The translations under genes were made by a program, and so were the position numbers. Of a DNA stretch of 64,000 nt, positions 10,042 through 22,000 are shown piece after piece (the first letter of the stretch is position 1; the number at the start of each line of letters is the position of its first letter). Location of the stretch: positions 3,100,001 through 3,164,000 of the forward strand of contig CP021220.1 in the NCBI GenBank assembly GCA_003999685.1, read 5' to 3'. Origin of the DNA: Taiwanofungus camphoratus (lineage: Eukaryota > Basidiomycota > Agaricomycetes > Polyporales > Taiwanofungaceae). The notes under the pieces were generated by a model, which was not told the origin of the DNA, did no database searches, and saw only the letters and a program-made list of their open reading frames with translations.

Positions 10042-12641
10042 TGATACGACCTAGGGGACCCTGGTACCTAGGGAGTGCTCCGCAACGTGGCTGGGGGTAG
10101 TGTGATAACTGTGAGGGTGTGAGGGTAGGAGCTACAACCTGTATGATACCGGGAAACCTGTATGTCTTGTTTTTGTAAGTAGGGGAGTAAGGGGTCAAGG
10201 GTCCTGCACAACAGGATCTTGTTCCTAAGTGCTATACTATCCCTAAGGCCTTGCGAGGCCCTCCGAAGTATGCGAAGTTCTTCGAGGTTTTGCGAAGCCC
10301 TTCGAAGTTTTAGCTAAATCGCGCGAGCTGACTTCGTAGATGCTGCGAAGTCCTTCTGGTTAGAGTTAGCTAAAGGGCGTAAGGTTTTTGGAGTTTGTTA
10401 GAGCGAAGTGGGCGAGGTTTGGCTAGCGTAGGAGACCTGTAGGAGAGGTCGGAGAGTTCGAGGGCGTAGAGAGATGTACTATAGCCTGTAACTAAGGCTA
10501 TGGGAGGGTCGTAGGGCTATTCGTAGGACGTAGGGATAACGCAACGTGAGCCTAAGGGTATAACTAAGGCGGAGGCCCACCGGATAGGTGCTATAAAAGG
10601 TGCTGAAGGGTGCGAAGTCACGGCGACTTTCGTAGATGGTAGTGCGTAGTTCGGGAAGCGTAGACGTAGTTCGTAGCTATATCGCGAGCGTAGACGTAGT
10701 TCAAAGGTACTGAAACGAAGCTGGGGTGGAGACTTAGGGGCCTTAGGACCATTCCTAAGGTTGTACTCGCGGCGCTTTCCTGAGATCGGAGCTACAGGGG
10801 AACTGGTATTCCAAAGAGAGAAGCGTGCACTGAGGGGTCTCTCCTGTACATAGTAAACTACCTCTGACTAAATAGGGGAACGTGAGGTGAACTAATCTTG
10901 CGCGAAGCGATCCTTACGAGTCCGAAATGTGTACTAAAACGCATGGCCTCCGAAGTGAACACGAGGGGGATAGGAACTAATTAGGAACTGAAACAGGGGA
11001 ACTACGTACGGTAGAAAGGTGACCAAGTTCATTCACGAGGGCGGGATGACTATCCGAGAGCAGCCATGCGCCGTGATCACCTATCTTAGTGGGCTAAGAG
11101 CGCACGAAGTCCTTAGCAGCGGGACTTGGCCTAATCGGGGCAGGAGGTGTCCTAAATGGGTGGAGGGTCATATGGGTACGTCCTAGGATGACCTTATGGC
11201 ATAGGATCGAGACCCATGGGGGTGCACAAGGCTTCCTAAGTCCAACTTCCGGAACTTCGGACCGTTTCGGAGCCTATCGGAGGTAGCTGCAATCACAAGA
11301 GCTAGGAGAGACTTAGCTAAGACTTCTTAGCTAAGCCCGGGATGAGTGACGTAGTAGATAGGACCTAGATCCAATGGAACAGTATGGGAGGGCCGGCAGT
11401 GTCCGATAGTGGACTTAGCAGGAGTTAGGGACTTCGCGTCTAGCATTCGAAACCTCGTAGCACCTCGTGTGACTTCGCAAGACTTCGTAGGGTGTTAGGA
11501 GGGTTTAGGAAGGAGAGGGGGCGTTAGGAATATTATAGGAACCTATCCCTCCTGTCGTAGGCTGTAGGAGAGTCTTAGAGTGGTCGGTTGGGGGATTAGA
11601 AAGCTCCTAAAATCGCGATTCGGGGGCCAGGAGGCTACGGGACTCATCAGCGTAGACGTAGTTCGTAGCTATATCGCGAGCGTAGACGTAGTTCAAAGGT
11701 ACTGAAACGAAGCTGGGGTGGAGACTTAGGGACCTTAGGACCGTTCCTAAGGTTGTACTCGCGGCGCTTTCCTGAGATCGGAGCTACAGGGGAACTGGTA
11801 TTCCAAAGAGAGAAGCGTGCACTGAGGGGTCTCCCTCTTACATAGTAAACTACCTCTGACTAAATAGGGGAGCGTGAGGTGAACTAATCTTGCGCGAAGT
11901 GATCCTTACGAGTCCGAAATGTGTACTAAAACGCATGGACTCCGAAGTGAACACGAGGAGGATAGGAACTAATTAGGAACTGAAACAGGGGAACTACGAA
12001 CGGTAGAAAGGTGACCAACTTCATTCACGAGGGTGGAATGACTATCCGAGAGCAGCCATGCGCCGTGATCACCTATCTTAGCGGGCTAAAAGCGCACGAA
12101 GTTCTTAGCAGCGGGACTTGGCCTAATCAGGGCAGGAGGTGTCCTAACTGGGTGGAGGGTCATGTGGGTACGCCCTAGGATGACCTTATGGCATAGGATC
12201 GAGACCCATGGGGGTGCACAAGGCTTCCTAAGTCCAGCTTCCGGAACTTCGGACCGTTTCGGAGCCTATCGGAGGTAACTGCAATCACAAGAGCTAGGAG
12301 AGACTTAGCTAAGACTTCTTAGCTAAGCCCGGGATGAGTGACGTAGTAGATAGGACCTAGATCCAATGGAACAGTATGGGAGGGCCGGCAGTGTCCGATA
12401 GTGGACTTAGCAGGAGTTAGGGACTTCGCGTCTAGCATTCGAAATCTCGTAGCACCTCGTGTGACTTCGCAAGACTTCGTAGGGTGTTAGGAGGGTTTAG
12501 GAAGGAGAGGGGGCGTTAGGAATATTATAGGGACCTATCCCTCCTGTCGTAGGCTGTAGGAGAGTCTTAGAGTGGTCGGTTGGGGGATTAGAAAGCTCCT
12601 AAAATCGCGATTCGGGGCCCAGGAGGCTACGGGACTCATCA
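10042..12641 (+). repeat. TGAT element copy 6, inserted in gag, with internal duplication
   Basis: It begins TGATACGACC at 10042 and ends ACTCATCA at 12641, flanked by CCGG at 10038-10041 and 12642-12645. The inner Gypsy copy supplies the unoccupied target for comparison, which fixes both boundaries. A basic unit of about 1.61 kb (10042-11649) is followed by a second copy of its last 992 bases. No protein is encoded. The family's 4-base target duplication (here CCGG, ACGT at copy 5) is palindromic in both clean cases. Confidence 0.88.
10658..12641 (+). repeat. 992-base tandem duplication inside TGAT copy 6
   Basis: Positions 10658-11649 and 11650-12641 are two head-to-tail units of equal length that are nearly identical. 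Both start GCGTAGACGTAGTTC and end GACTCATCA. The second unit therefore gives the element two consecutive 3' ends. Confidence 0.85.
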
Positions 12642-13650
12642 CCGGTGGAGGAGGACTACCCGGTAGAGGAGGACCACCTGGGGGAGGAGGACCCCCCGGG
12701 GGAGGACCTCCTGGAGGGGGGCAGCCTTCTGGAGGAACGCCCCTCCCACAGGGAGCTGCACGGGTACCAGACCGAAAAGAGCCAGAAATTACTAAGTTCT
12801 CTGGAAAGCGAGAGGATGCCCGACACTTCCTCATCCAATTTGCCCGAAGATTTGACACCGAGTGATGGGCCTCTGCTTCCGAACGAGAAAAGGTCGGCAA
12901 TTTCCTTGGCCACCTCGAAGGCCATGCTGGTGCCTGGGCCGATACTCTTACCGAAAAGGCACTCGAACCCCACCCCCTCATCCGAGGGGTGAGCCGGGGG
13001 TACTGCACTTTCAGGAATGTCGCTCTCGAGTTCATCAAAAGGTTCGGGGTAATAGAGGAGGAGGTCTCTGCAGCCATCGGACTACGGAACTTGGTCTACA
13101 CCTACGACAAACCCATTGCCGATTTCAACGAGGAGTTCGACCGACTGGCCCGCAGGGCAGAAATCACCGAAGAAAGTGCCCTTATGGCCTGGTACCGAGA
13201 AAAACTACCCAGCACCATGCGAGTCCGAATCATGGAACGAGATGTAGCCCCCACAACCCTAGAAGGATGGAAGGAAGCTGCTGCCCAACGGGACCGGGCC
13301 TATCGAAACAACAAGGCGATCGATGCCGCTCAAAGAACTTCGAAAACCCCTCCACGAGTCGCAGCAAGGGCATTTGACAGTGGGAAGCCAGACCATCAGT
13401 GCTTGCAAGACCGAAGGACGGGCTCCTGCTACAAATGCCACAATAAGGGGCACCTGGCCAAAGACTGCCCAGAGCGAACCTCAGGTCGGGGAACAGGACC
13501 CCCAAACCGAAGGGCCAACATGAAAGATGAAAACGAGGCGGATGATGAAGCCTCTGAGCAGGAGGAGCAGGGGCAAGAAACGAAAGGAGTCAGATTCCCC
13601 CACTTCTCTCAGCACCACGACTTTGCGGATTTTCTGTAAGGCGACCCGAC

Positions 13651-16600
13651 GTGACGCACGAGTCGCCTAAACTCTCTGTACGAAATGTAATTACCGGAAC
13701 GCGCAAGCGCAATACACTTTATCTACCAGGTTACATCATAGTAGGAGAGAAAGCCGTCGCTGCATGCCCCTTATTGGATAGTGGGGCTGACGCCAACCTA
13801 ATTCACCCCGACTTTGTAAGGAAGTGGGGACTCCCCACTCGACCGCTTCCCAGGACAGTAACCTCAACCACCATTGATGGCTCTACAAACAAAGGGGGAC
13901 CGATTACCCACAGAGTCGAAGGGAGTATACGATTAGAGGGGAATGACATCCCAACCAACTTTTATGTCTCAAACATTGGAACGCTCGATGTAGTACTCGG
14001 CAACCCCTGGCTCGCACAAGTCAACCCACGCATCGACTGGGTAGAAGGAACGCTTGAGATTGACCAAGCTCGACTCACAGAATGGCAGGGATACTATGCC
14101 TGGATCATGAGCCAACCCACGACAGATGGAATTCCCCTGTGTCGAGCTTCCATTCATGAAGACGATGAGGAGCTTTCGGACATAATGTGTGCTTACACAC
14201 AAGGAGAAGGGGTTCTGGGGATCTTCCAACAGAAAGGGCAGCCGCTCACACGTGAAGACGGGCTACTGCAGGCCCTAAAACCCACACAAGTAGGGCTCAA
14301 TCGACTAACACACTTCTCTGACTCCCCACGTATGGTATGGGATGCCCCAGAGCTCACGGAATTGATGATCCCCAAGGACCCACCCCCATCCATAGAAGAC
14401 CTTGTCCCAGAATACCTGTGGGACTATAAACGGTTGTTTGAAAAGGAGGCCGCCAACCGGTTCCCAGAATCCAAGCCCTGGGACCATGCCATCGAATTAA
14501 GGCCAGACTTTGTCCCCAGAAAATGCGCCGTAATTCCTTTGTCTCCAAATGAACAGGCAGCGATGGACAAATTTTTGGAAGAAAACCTGGCCAAGGGCTA
14601 TCTCCGAGAATCGAACTCACCAATGGCATCACCAGCCTTTTTTGTCAAAAAAAAGGATGGTACCTTGCGCCCGTGCCAGGACTACCGATACCTGAACAAG
14701 GGCACGATCAAAGATGCCTACCCCTTACCCCTCATAGGAGAGCTAATCGACAGGCTCCAAAGGGCCACTGTGTTCACTAAATTAGACCTCCGAAACGGGT
14801 ACAACAACATCCGGATCAGAAAGGGCGATCAATGGAAAGGAGCATTCATGGTCAAACATGGGAATCAGGACAAGATCGTCGAACCCACTGTCATGTTCTT
14901 TGGGATGTGCAACTCGCCGGCCACGTTTCAGCGAATGATGAATGACGCGTTCCAGGACATGCTGGCCGAGGGGTGGATCGCGATCTATATGGATGACATC
15001 CTCATTTTCTCTGACCATATGGAAGCCCACCGAGAACGAACCAGACGTGTCCTACAACGGCTGCAGGAATGGGACCTATTTGTAAAGCCAGAGAAATGCG
15101 CGTTCGATGTCGTCGAAGTTGACTTCTTGGGAATGACCATCTCACCTGGACAGGTGCACATGGACAAGGACAAACTGGCAGGAATTGCAGATTGGCCCAT
15201 TCCTACTAGGGTCAAGGATGTAGAACGATTCATGGGTCTCGCCAACTACTACCGACACTTCATCCACAACTTCTCCCACATTGCTCACCCCTTGAATGTC
15301 ATCAAGAAGAAGCGCGCGGAGTGGAACTGGACCAAAACCTGCCAGGAGGCCTTTGACGAGCTCAAACAGTGTTTCCAGAGCATGCCTATCCTCCGCATGC
15401 CCGACCCGTCCAAACCATTCACCATGGAGGCCGACGCCTCTCTGGTAGCCACTGGTGCAGTGCTTCAACAACTTGATGAAGAAGGGCGGTTACACCCTAT
15501 AGCTTTCCTCTCGAAGAGCCTGAAAGAAGCGGAGCGGAATTATCAAGTATATGACAGAGAGCTGCTGGCCATCGTCCGAGCACTTGAGGAATGGCGCCAC
15601 CACCTTGAGGGAAGTGGACACCCGGTCACGGTGATCACCGACCACAAGAACCTCACCTATTTCCGAGAAGCACAACGACTCAATCGACGCCAGGCCCGAT
15701 GGCAGTTATTCCTGTCACAATTTGACCTGCAACTATTAAACAAAAAAGGCAGTCGACTCATAGTCGCCGATGCACTCTCCCGGCGACCTGACCACCCAGG
15801 AGGGAAACATGACAACGAAGATGTCATCCTGTTACCAACAGACCTCTTTGTCAACGCCACCAACACTGCAATCATCGAAAAGATACGTGAATGTCGCACC
15901 CGTGACAGGATGGTCATCGAGACGATTGACGCTTTAAAACGGGGGAAGGTACCGCCATTCAAGGGCACAGGCTTTGCGCACACAAAGCTGGCAGACTGGG
16001 ACATTCAGGAGGGACTAATTTTATACAAAAACAGAGTTTACGTACCCCCTGATGATGATCTGCGCCGAGAAGTCATTCAACTCTGTCATGACACACCAGC
16101 AATGGCACACCCAGGGGCACAAGGTACAATGGCCATCGCCCGAAGGGACTGGTTCTGGCATGGAATGTCTTCATTCATCGAGAAATATGTTGAGGGGTGC
16201 GCCAAATGCCAGGAGAGCAAGATCAACACACACCCCACGAAACCCCCCCTGATGGCCATCCCCACAGAACCAAACTCAAGGCCATTCTCGCACATATCGG
16301 TAGACTTCATCACTGATCTACCAGAGTCACAGGGCTTCAATGCGCTCATGGTAGTGGTTGACAGAGAACTCACCAAGGGCATTGTGCTCATACCCTGCAC
16401 CAAGAACATAGATGCGGTAGGGACGGCAGAGGCCCTACACCTCAATGTATACAGGCGATATGGCCTACCTGACCGGATGATATCCGACCGAGGGCCACAG
16501 TTCGCAGCGGCTGCATTTCGAGAATGGTGTAAGCTGACAGGAGTCAAGGCGGCAATGTCCACCGCCTACCACCCCCAATCAGATGGGAGTACAGAACGGG

Positions 16601-17737
16601 TCAACCAGGAACTGGAGGCGGCCTGGAGAATTCTATGCGCAAATGACCCCCACACCTGGGTCAAACACATCCCCGAGTTTGAATTCGCACACAACCAGGT
16701 GCCGCATGCTGGAAGGAAGGAATCGCCATTCAAGCTCACCATGGGGTACGACCCGAAGGCCATCGGATCTCCACGACCCTCCGACAAATACCCCACGCTC
16801 CAAGACCGCCTGACCCAGATCTCCGAATCCCGCAAAGAGGCTCTTGCAGCGCAAGAGCTAGCCCAGAGGCTGATGGAAGAACGAACCCCTTTTCCCTGGA
16901 AACCTTTCCAGGAAGGTGACAAGGTTTGGCTAGAAGCCACGAACCTCCGGCTAAGGACAATAAGTCGGAAATTTGACCCAAAACAGCTTGGACCCTTCAA
17001 GATCATGGAAGCCAAGGGGCCACTGACGTACAAGCTACAGCTCCCGAGAACCTGGAAGATTCACCCGGTGTTCCATGCATCGCTGCTCACCCCATACAGG
17101 GAAACGGTGGAACATGGACCCAACTTTCTGAAACCACCACCTGATCTGGTCGAGGGGGAAGAAGAGTACGAAGTCGAGGCCCTCCGCAGGCATCGTGCCC
17201 GACGTGGGAAATGGGAGTTTCTCATCAAATGGAAGGGATGGCCGGTCTCTGCCAGCACCTGGCAGAAGGAAGACGATCTACGGCATTCCCCTGACCTGCT
17301 GAGGCGTTATAAGAAGGCAAACCACCTGGGCATCAACCCAGTTGACAACCGTTCAACTGCACTGCAAGGAGCCATTCCGCAGCATTTCAAGGCCGCCTCC
17401 CACCATGTCCCATCGAACCAACGCCGCCCGAGCCCGCCTTGCCGCCTCCATCCTCACCGCAGGGAACGCCCGCACACTGAATCCCTTTCTTCGGGGACCG
17501 CAGAACCTCCCCAACTTCGCCGAAGGGATTGTTGTCCCCCTACCTCGCCAAGCAACATCTGGCCTCGCCGCCGACTTTCTGACCCCCGCCGACCGTCTCG
17601 GATGGGTGCTGGCCAACGAACGACTACGCCCGGCGGTGGACACCGCCCTAGTTGTCTGGCCCGATCTTGCGGCCCAGGTTGCCATCTTTCGACATCAGGC
17701 CGAGGTTGTCTTACACCTCGATCAGGTAATAAGGGGG
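13651..17737 (+). pseudogene. Pol region of outer Gypsy element
   Basis: This is a fossil Pol-coding region whose end is displaced by the inner element. The order is aspartic protease (active-site LLDSGAD), reverse transcriptase (YMDD box), RNase H (EADAS), integrase with an HHCC zinc segment (GCAKCQESK) and a DDE core, then a chromodomain (KWEFLIKWKGWPVSASTW). The order protease, RT, RNase H, integrase is that of Gypsy/Ty3, and the chromodomain is that of chromoviruses, which use it to steer integration to marked chromatin. Confidence 0.92.
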
Positions 17738-18239
17738 TGTTACCGGGGGGTTCACCCTGATAATGCTGCAGAAGCTTGGAGCGGTGTGCAGCGAAGGGTC
17801 GAAGAGGAACGACGGTGACGACGAGTCACAATCCTCAGTAGTCTTCAACTACAAGCCCTATGTAGTCGTGATAGTCTTTCACGGGCTTCTTGCGGTACAA
17901 GGAGATGTGAGAAAGACTAGCGTGTATTGGTACTAATGCGTAGTACACTTTAGGAAGGATGAACGAAGAGAATACGACTAAGGGAACCTCCGACAGTGGG
18001 ACCCCCTTCTTATACTGCCACCGCCAACCCCCAGGTATACTAGCAGCCCCCCAGAGACCGCATAAGGTGAGAGGAGTCAGCGGCCCGAAAGTACATAACT
18101 ACCACGGCGTAAGCGGGGACGGTCGGCCCGTCAGTCAATCTGGGTAAGTAAGGTGTGGAAGGGATGCCGCGCGTCCATGGTGTGACAAACAGAGGGAAAG
18201 AAAAAACGAACACGTCTCTAGTCCTACCCGACAGTAACA
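17738..18239 (-). repeat. 3' LTR of inner Gypsy copy
   Basis: This 502-base LTR, read on the minus strand, starts TGTTAC and ends GTAACA. It appears identical to 24975-25476. Confidence 0.93.
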
Positions 18240-18256
18240 CTACCCCCGTCTCCTCT

Positions 18257-18276
18257 CAGGTGTCGCCCCGACACCT
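18257..18276 (-). other. Short perfect hairpin before the 3' LTR
   Basis: AGGTGTCG and CGACACCT form an 8-base stem with a three-base loop between the third ORF's stop and the purine-rich tract next to the 3' LTR. The same hairpin is at 25960-25978 in the outer copy. It could be an RNA signal or protect the purine tract; the role is unknown. Confidence 0.55.
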
Positions 18277-18280
18277 ACCC

Positions 18281-19087
18281 TCATGACCTGGTAGCTTCCT
18301 CGTCAGGCTGCTTCGACCCACTGATTTCCGACCAGGCGGCCCCTGCCTTGGGGCATTGGTCGGTGTCGTGATCGTCAGCGAAACAATCCAGACAGCGAGG
18401 CGGGACGAAGGGCTCAACAGCCGGCTCCCCCAGTCGTGGCCGGTGGATGCAATCAGCAGCAACGTGATCGAGGCCCATGCAAAATTCACAGGCCCCAGCC
18501 CATCGGTCCAGGGGGCGGCACTCGGGGTGGAGACAAACTGTCCATTCGTCCTGCGTGGAGGGGGCTGGGCGCGTGATGACGGAGGAGGGTGGTAGGAGAT
18601 GCTCGAGGGCGGAGACGACGTCAGTGCGAAGGAGGAAATTGAGATGGGAGCGCGTAGCGTTACAGGCCTGCCAGTACGATATACCAATTTCCCGGATGGG
18701 GCTGGCCCACCATTTGGCTTCGTCATGCTCTCCCTTCTCCCTCTCCCCTCTGTACCCCCTTATTACCTGATCGAGGTGCAAGACGACCTCGGCCTGATGT
18801 CGAAAAATGGCAACCTGGGCCGCAAGATCGGGCCAGACAACGAGGGCGGTGTCCACCGCCGGGCGTAGTCGTTCGTTGGCCAGCACCCATCCGAGGCGGT
18901 CGGCGGGGGTCAGAAAGTCGGCGGCGAGGCCAGATGTTGCTTGGCGAGGTAGGGGGACGACAATCCCCTCGGCGAAGTTGGGGAGGTTTTGCGGTCCCCG
19001 AAGAAAGGGATTCAGTGTGCGGGCATTCCCTGCGGTGAGGATGGAGGCGGCAAGGCGGGCTCGGGCGGCGTTGGTTCGATGGGACAT
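18281..19087 (-). CDS. Third ORF of the inner Gypsy copy, with two CCHC zinc knuckles
   Basis: This 268-residue ORF starts MSHRTNAARARLAAS within the end of pol, overlapping it by about 365 bases in another frame, and runs nearly to the 3' LTR. Its N-terminal half is alanine/arginine/leucine-rich. Its C-terminal part has two segments with exact CX2CX4HX4C spacing: CEFCMGLDHVAADC and CLDCFADDHDTDQC. That is the zinc-knuckle spacing of Gag nucleocapsid, here in an acidic context, in a protein separate from Gag. A third ORF after pol is not standard in chromoviruses. The outer copy has the same ORF, with both knuckles, in two pieces. Function is unknown. Confidence 0.8.
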   Translation of the reverse strand: MSHRTNAARARLAASILTAGNARTLNPFLRGPQNLPNFAEGIVVPLPRQATSGLAADFLTPADRLGWVLANERLRPAVDTALVVWPDLAAQVAIFRHQAEVVLHLDQVIRGYRGEREKGEHDEAKWWASPIREIGISYWQACNATRSHLNFLLRTDVVSALEHLLPPSSVITRPAPSTQDEWTVCLHPECRPLDRWAGACEFCMGLDHVAADCIHRPRLGEPAVEPFVPPRCLDCFADDHDTDQCPKAGAAWSEISGSKQPDEEATRS

Positions 19088-22000
19088 GGTGGGAGGTGGC
19101 TTTGAAGTGCTGCGGAATGACTCCTTGCCGGGCAGTTGAACGGTTGTCGACTGGGTTGATGCCTAGGTGGTTTGCCTTCTTATAACGCCTCAGCAGGTCA
19201 GGGGAATGCCGTAGATCATCTTCCTTCTGCCAGGTGCTGGCAGAGACCGGCCATCCCTTCCATTTGATGAGAAACTCCCATTTCCCACGTCGGGCGCGAT
19301 GCCCGCGGAGGGCCTCGACTTCGTACTCTTCTTCCCCCTCGACCAGATCAGGTGGTGGTTTCAGAAAGTTGGGTCCGTGTTCCACCGTTTCCCTGTATGG
19401 GGTGAGCAGCGATGCATGGAACACCGGGTGAATCTTCCAGGTTCTCGGGAGCTGTAGCTTGTACGTCAGTGGCCCCTTGACTTCCGTGATCTTGAAGGGT
19501 CCAAGCCGCTTTGGGTCAAATTTCCTACTTATTGTCCTCAGCCGGAGGTTCGTGGCTTCTAGCCAAACCTTGTCGCCTTCCTGGAAAGGTTTCCAGGGAA
19601 AAGGGGTTCGTTCCTCCATCAGCTTCTGGGCTAGCTCTTGCGCTGCAAGAGCCTCTTTGCGGGATTCGGAGATCCGGGTCAGGCGGTCTTGGAGCGTGGG
19701 GTATTTGTCGGAGGGTCGTGGAGATCCGATGGCCTTCGGGTCGTACCCCATGGTGAGCTTGAATGGCGATTCCTTCCTTCCAGCATGCGGCACCTGGTTG
19801 TGTGCGAATTCGAACTCGGGGATGTGTTTGACCCAGGTGTGGGGGTCATTTGCGCATAGGATTCTCCAGGCCGCCTCCAGTTCCTGGTTGACCCGTTCTG
19901 TACTCCCATCTGATTGGGGGTGGTAGGCAGTGGACATTGCCGCCTTGACTCCTGTCAGCTTACACCATTCTCGAAATGCAGCCGCTGCGAACTGTGGTCC
20001 TCGGTCGGATATCATCCGGTCAGGTAGGCCATATCGCCTGTATACATTGAGGTGTAGGGCCTCTGCCGTCCCTACCGCGTCTATGTTCTTGGTGCAGGGT
20101 ATGAGCACGATGCCCTTGGTGAGTTCTCTGTCAACCACTACCATGAGTGCATTGAAGCCCTGTGACTCTGGTAGGTCAGTGATGAAGTCTACTGATATGT
20201 GCGAGAATGGCCTTGAGTTCGGCTCTGTGGGGATGGCCATCAGGGGGGGTTTCGTTGGGTGTGTGTTGATCTTGCTTTCCTGGCATTTGGCGCACCCCTC
20301 AACATATTTCTCGATGAATGAAGACATTCCATGCCAGAACCAGTCCCTTCGGGCGATGGCCATTGTACCTTGTGCCCCTGGGTGTGCCATTGCTGGTGTG
20401 TCGTGACAGAGTTGAATGACTTCTCGGCGCAAATCATCATCAGGGGGTACGTAAACTCTGTTTTTGTATAAAATTAGTCCCTCCTGAATGTCCCAGTCTG
20501 CCAGCTTTGTGTGCGCAAAGCCTGTGCCCTTGAATGGCGGTACCTTCCCCCGTTTTAAAGCGTCAATCGTCTCGATGACCATCCTGTCACGGGTACGACA
20601 TTCACGTATCTTTTCGATGATTGCAGTGTTGGTGGCGTTGACAAAGAGGTCTGTCGGTAACAGGATGACATCTTCGTTGTCATGTTTCCCTCCTGGGTGG
20701 TCAGGTCGCCGGGAGAGTGCATCGGCGACTATGAGTCGACTGCCTTTTTTGTTTAATAGTTGCAGGTCAAATTGTGACAGGAATAACTGCCATCGGGCCT
20801 GGCGTCGGTTGAGTCGTTGTGCTTCTCGGAAATAGGTGAGGTTCTTGTGGTCGGTGATCACCGTGACCGGGTGTCCACTTCCTTCAAGGTGGTGGCGCCA
20901 TTCCTCGAGTGCTCGGACGATGGCCAGCAGCTCTCTGTCATATACTTGATAATTCCGCTCCGCTTCTTTCAGGCTCTTCGAGAGGAAAGCTATAGGGTGT
21001 AGCCGCCCTTCTTCATCAAGTTGTTGAAGCACTGCACCAGTGGCTACCAGAGAGGCGTCGGCCTCAATGGTGAATGGTTTGGACGGGTCGGGCATGCGAA
21101 GGATAGGCATGCTCTGGAAACACCGTTTGAGCTCGTCGAAGGCCTCCTGGCAGGCTTTGGTCCAGTTCCACTCCGCGCGTTTCTTCTTGATGACATTCAA
21201 GGGGTGAGCGATGTGGGAGAAGTTGTGGATGAAGCGTCGGTAGTAGTTGGCGAGACCCATGAATCGTTCCACATCCTTGACCCTAGTAGGAATGGGCCAA
21301 CCTGCGATTCCTGCCAGTTTGTCCTTGTCCATGTGCACCTGTCCAGGTGAGATGGTCATTCCCAAGAAGTCAACTTCGACGACATCGAACGCGCATTTTT
21401 CTGGCTTGACAAATAGATCCCATTTCTGCAGCCGTTGTAGGACGCGTCTGGTTCGTTCTCGGTGGGCTTCCATATTGTCGGAGAAAATGAGGATGTCGTC
21501 CATATAGATCGCGATCCACCCCTCGGCCAGCATGTCCTGGAACGCGTCATTCATCATTCGCTGAAACGTGGCCGGCGAGTTGCACATCCCAAAGAACATG
21601 ACAGTGGGTTCGACGATCTTGTCCTGATTCCTATATTTGACCATGAATGCTCCTTTCCATTGATCGCCCTCTCTGATCCGGACGTTGTTGTACCCGTTTC
21701 GGAGGTCTAATTTAGTGAACACAGTGGCCCTTTGGAGCCTGTCGATTAGCTCTCCTATGAGGGGCAAGGGGTAGGCATCTTTGATCGTGCCCTTGTTCAG
21801 GTATCGGTAGTCCTGGCACGGGCGCAAGGTACCATCCTTTTTTTTGACAAAAAAGGCTGGTGACGCCATTGGTGAGTTCGATTCTCGGAGATAGCCCTTG
21901 GCCAGGTTTTCTTCCAAAAATTTGTCCATTGCTGCCTGTTCGTTTGGAGACAAAGGAATTACGGCGCATTTTCTGGGGACAAAGTCTGGCCTTAATTCGA

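Larger units (their letters stand above)
9788..13639 (+). pseudogene. Gag region of outer Gypsy element, split by an insertion
   Basis: This is the fossil Gag-coding region. Its first part (9788-10041) ends in a glycine/proline-rich tract made of 15-base tandem units, and the TGAT element at 10042-12641 sits inside that tract. The rest (12646-13639) covers the retrotransposon Gag core and a CCHC zinc knuckle (CYKCHNKGHLAKDC) that binds RNA in this family. It ends just before pol, which begins in another frame. Confidence 0.85.

Noticed and set aside
14985-20835. Long ORFs antisense to the two Gypsy pol regions
   Set aside because: They mirror each other in both copies and arise from codon bias of pol on the opposite strand; none shows a domain.
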